Below, in pieces: positions 6,739 to 7,169 of a stretch of DNA of 7,169 nt (positions are counted from its first letter, which is position 1; each line of letters starts with the position of its first letter). Under the pieces are notes generated by a model. It did no database searches. It was not told the DNA's origin and saw only the letters and a program-made list of their open reading frames with translations. The DNA is from Bacillota bacterium. GTDB taxonomy: Bacteria; Bacillota; Clostridia; Christensenellales; CAG-138. The stretch lies in assembly GCA_023393045.1 (NCBI GenBank), contig JAEWMV010000009.1, forward strand, positions 1-7,169. The letters are read 5' to 3'. Position numbers and translations under genes: made by a program.

Positions 6739-6776
6739 CAAAATAAAAAGAATGAAGAAAACACTACATTTTATTC

Positions 6777-6840
6777 CCTGATATGTCAAAACCCGCCTCG
6801 GGCATTCCCATTGGGCGTCCAATAAAAGGGCCTGATATGT
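6777..6840 (+). repeat. Direct repeat CCTGATATGT, 54-nt period
   Basis: Identical decamers lie at 6777-6786 and 6831-6840. The segment between them carries CCCG-N3-CGGG (6792-6802) and ATTGG-N4-CCAAT (6810-6823). The two copies may be paired binding sites or the trace of a small duplication. Confidence 0.4.
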
Positions 6841-6940
6841 TGCGATAAAGCTGAATCGAGATACGAAGCGCCCGCAAGACGCGCGCGTGCGCGCCTCGCA
6901 AAAAGGCAAAACGCTTTTTACAAAACGCATATTGTGAAAT

Positions 6941-6963
6941 CCGCGCCGGCGCGGCACCGCCGG
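6941..6963 (+). promoter_or_regulatory. Two mutually exclusive GC hairpins upstream of the permease
   Basis: CCGCGCC/GGCGCGG (6941-6954) is a perfect 14-base palindrome. CCGGCG (6946-6951) can instead pair with CGCCGG (6958-6963) around a six-base loop. The two structures share bases and cannot form fully together. They end 52-62 nt before the ATG, upstream of the Shine-Dalgarno sequence. The palindrome could alternatively be a DNA-level protein-binding site. Its role is unknown. Confidence 0.35.
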
Positions 6964-7000
6964 GGGATTCAATAATCTGCCGATACGCAAAGAGGGTTGG

Positions 7001-7006
7001 GAGAGG
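7001..7006 (+). promoter_or_regulatory. Ribosome binding site of the permease gene
   Basis: GAGAGG, within GGGAGAGGG (6999-7007), lies nine bases before the ATG at 7016. It is less canonical than the sites of the other genes here but well placed. Confidence 0.6.
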
Positions 7007-7015
7007 GTTTATCTA

Positions 7016-7169
7016 ATGAAGAAATACATCGTCAAAAAACTGCTCATCAGCATCGTCACCATCGTATTGGTGATGACGCTCAATTTCGTCCTCATCCATA
7101 TCGCGCCGGGCGACCCCACCGCGATCCTTCTCGGCAAAAATGTGCAGAATCCGGAGTTGCGGGCGGTGC
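7016..7169 (+). CDS. Peptide/nickel-type ABC transporter permease (DppB/OppB family), 5' part
   Basis: The first 51 codons of a gene that runs off the right edge are present. The translation begins MKKYIVKKLLISIVTIVL, giving a short basic N-terminus, a first membrane segment at about residues 9-29, and then IAPGDPT (29-35). This layout (KRLL, hydrophobic helix, APGDP) is the hallmark of the first subunit of dipeptide/oligopeptide/nickel permeases. These proteins form an inner-membrane channel with a DppC-type partner and two ATPases. DppC, DppD/F and substrate-binding protein genes are expected downstream. Family members import peptides, nickel or, in some bacteria, oligosaccharides, so the substrate cannot be named. 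A perfect sigma-A promoter lies about 300 nt upstream, and the gene is divergent from an RpiR-type regulator that is the likely controller. Confidence 0.88.
   Translation, partial: MKKYIVKKLLISIVTIVLVMTLNFVLIHIAPGDPTAILLGKNVQNPELRAV

Larger units (their letters stand above)
6723..7015 (+). promoter_or_regulatory. Long structured 5' leader of the permease operon
   Basis: About 290 nt separate the predicted start site from the permease ATG, and no convincing gene lies within. Visible elements are: a 10-bp direct repeat CCTGATATGT (6777-6786, 6831-6840); ATTGG-N4-CCAAT (6810-6823) between those copies; an alternating purine-pyrimidine tract (6879-6894); CAAAACGC twice (6907-6914, 6921-6928); and two overlapping GC hairpins (6941-6954, 6946-6963). 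I recognise no known riboswitch class. Very short frames such as the nine-codon one at 6752-6781 lack a Shine-Dalgarno sequence. Confidence 0.5.

Noticed and set aside
6752..6781. Nine-codon leader peptide (MKKTLHFIP) and a 21-codon frame at 6783-6848
   Set aside because: Neither has a Shine-Dalgarno sequence or a run of regulatory codons pointing to a specific attenuator. They could arise by chance.
6900..6919. AAAAAG/CTTTTT stem as a possible intrinsic terminator in the permease leader
   Set aside because: The stem is almost all A-T, and the T residues are part of the stem rather than a tail. It is too weak to call.
6568..6990. Open frame of 140 codons on the - strand across the divergent promoter region
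   Set aside because: It spans both promoters and the structured leader, shows no domain and has no ribosome binding site that I can see.

Overview
The window looks like chromosomal DNA from a moderately high-GC Gram-positive bacterium, most likely a Clostridia-type Firmicute. This rests on strong purine-rich ribosome binding sites (AAGGAG, AAAGGAG, AAAGGA), a Vpr/lactocepin-like secreted S8 protease, a SipW-cognate (TasA-like) signal sequence and consensus sigma-A promoters. The taxon is an inference from style and gene families, not from a marker gene.

Left part (90-5609, + strand): two genes for exported proteins lie in tandem. The first encodes a 1457-residue subtilisin-family protease with a signal peptide, an I9-like propeptide, a complete Asp/His/Ser triad, an inserted PA domain, and a long C-terminal tail of Ig/Fn3-like modules ending in a Big2-like domain. 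The second encodes a 350-residue protein that resembles TasA/CalY biofilm-matrix proteins at its N-terminal signal and at a GNRFQG...ATQ block. They are 93 nt apart, and a perfect 12-bp stem-loop lies between them.

Middle (5610-5740): a short convergent intergenic region is packed with three GC-rich stem-loops and probably ends transcription from both sides.

Right part (5741-7169): a MurR/RpiR-type regulator (HTH_6 plus SIS) on the - strand is divergent from a DppB/OppB-type ABC-transporter permease that runs off the right edge. Between them are two consensus-like sigma-A promoters placed back to back. Their -35 boxes form an inverted repeat, TTGTCAA-N9-TTGACAA. A leader of roughly 290 nt, rich in short repeats and hairpins, precedes the permease. 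The obvious reading is that the regulator controls the transporter operon and itself. The neighbourhood therefore combines extracellular proteolysis, a matrix or surface protein, and uptake of a peptide-like or oligosaccharide-like solute. A functional link between the left pair and the transporter is only suggested by proximity.

No tRNA, rRNA, CRISPR array, insertion sequence or phage gene was seen. No fundamentally new system is evident. The most notable items are the divergent promoter/operator architecture, the structured permease leader, and the pairing of a large secreted protease with a SipW-cognate protein.
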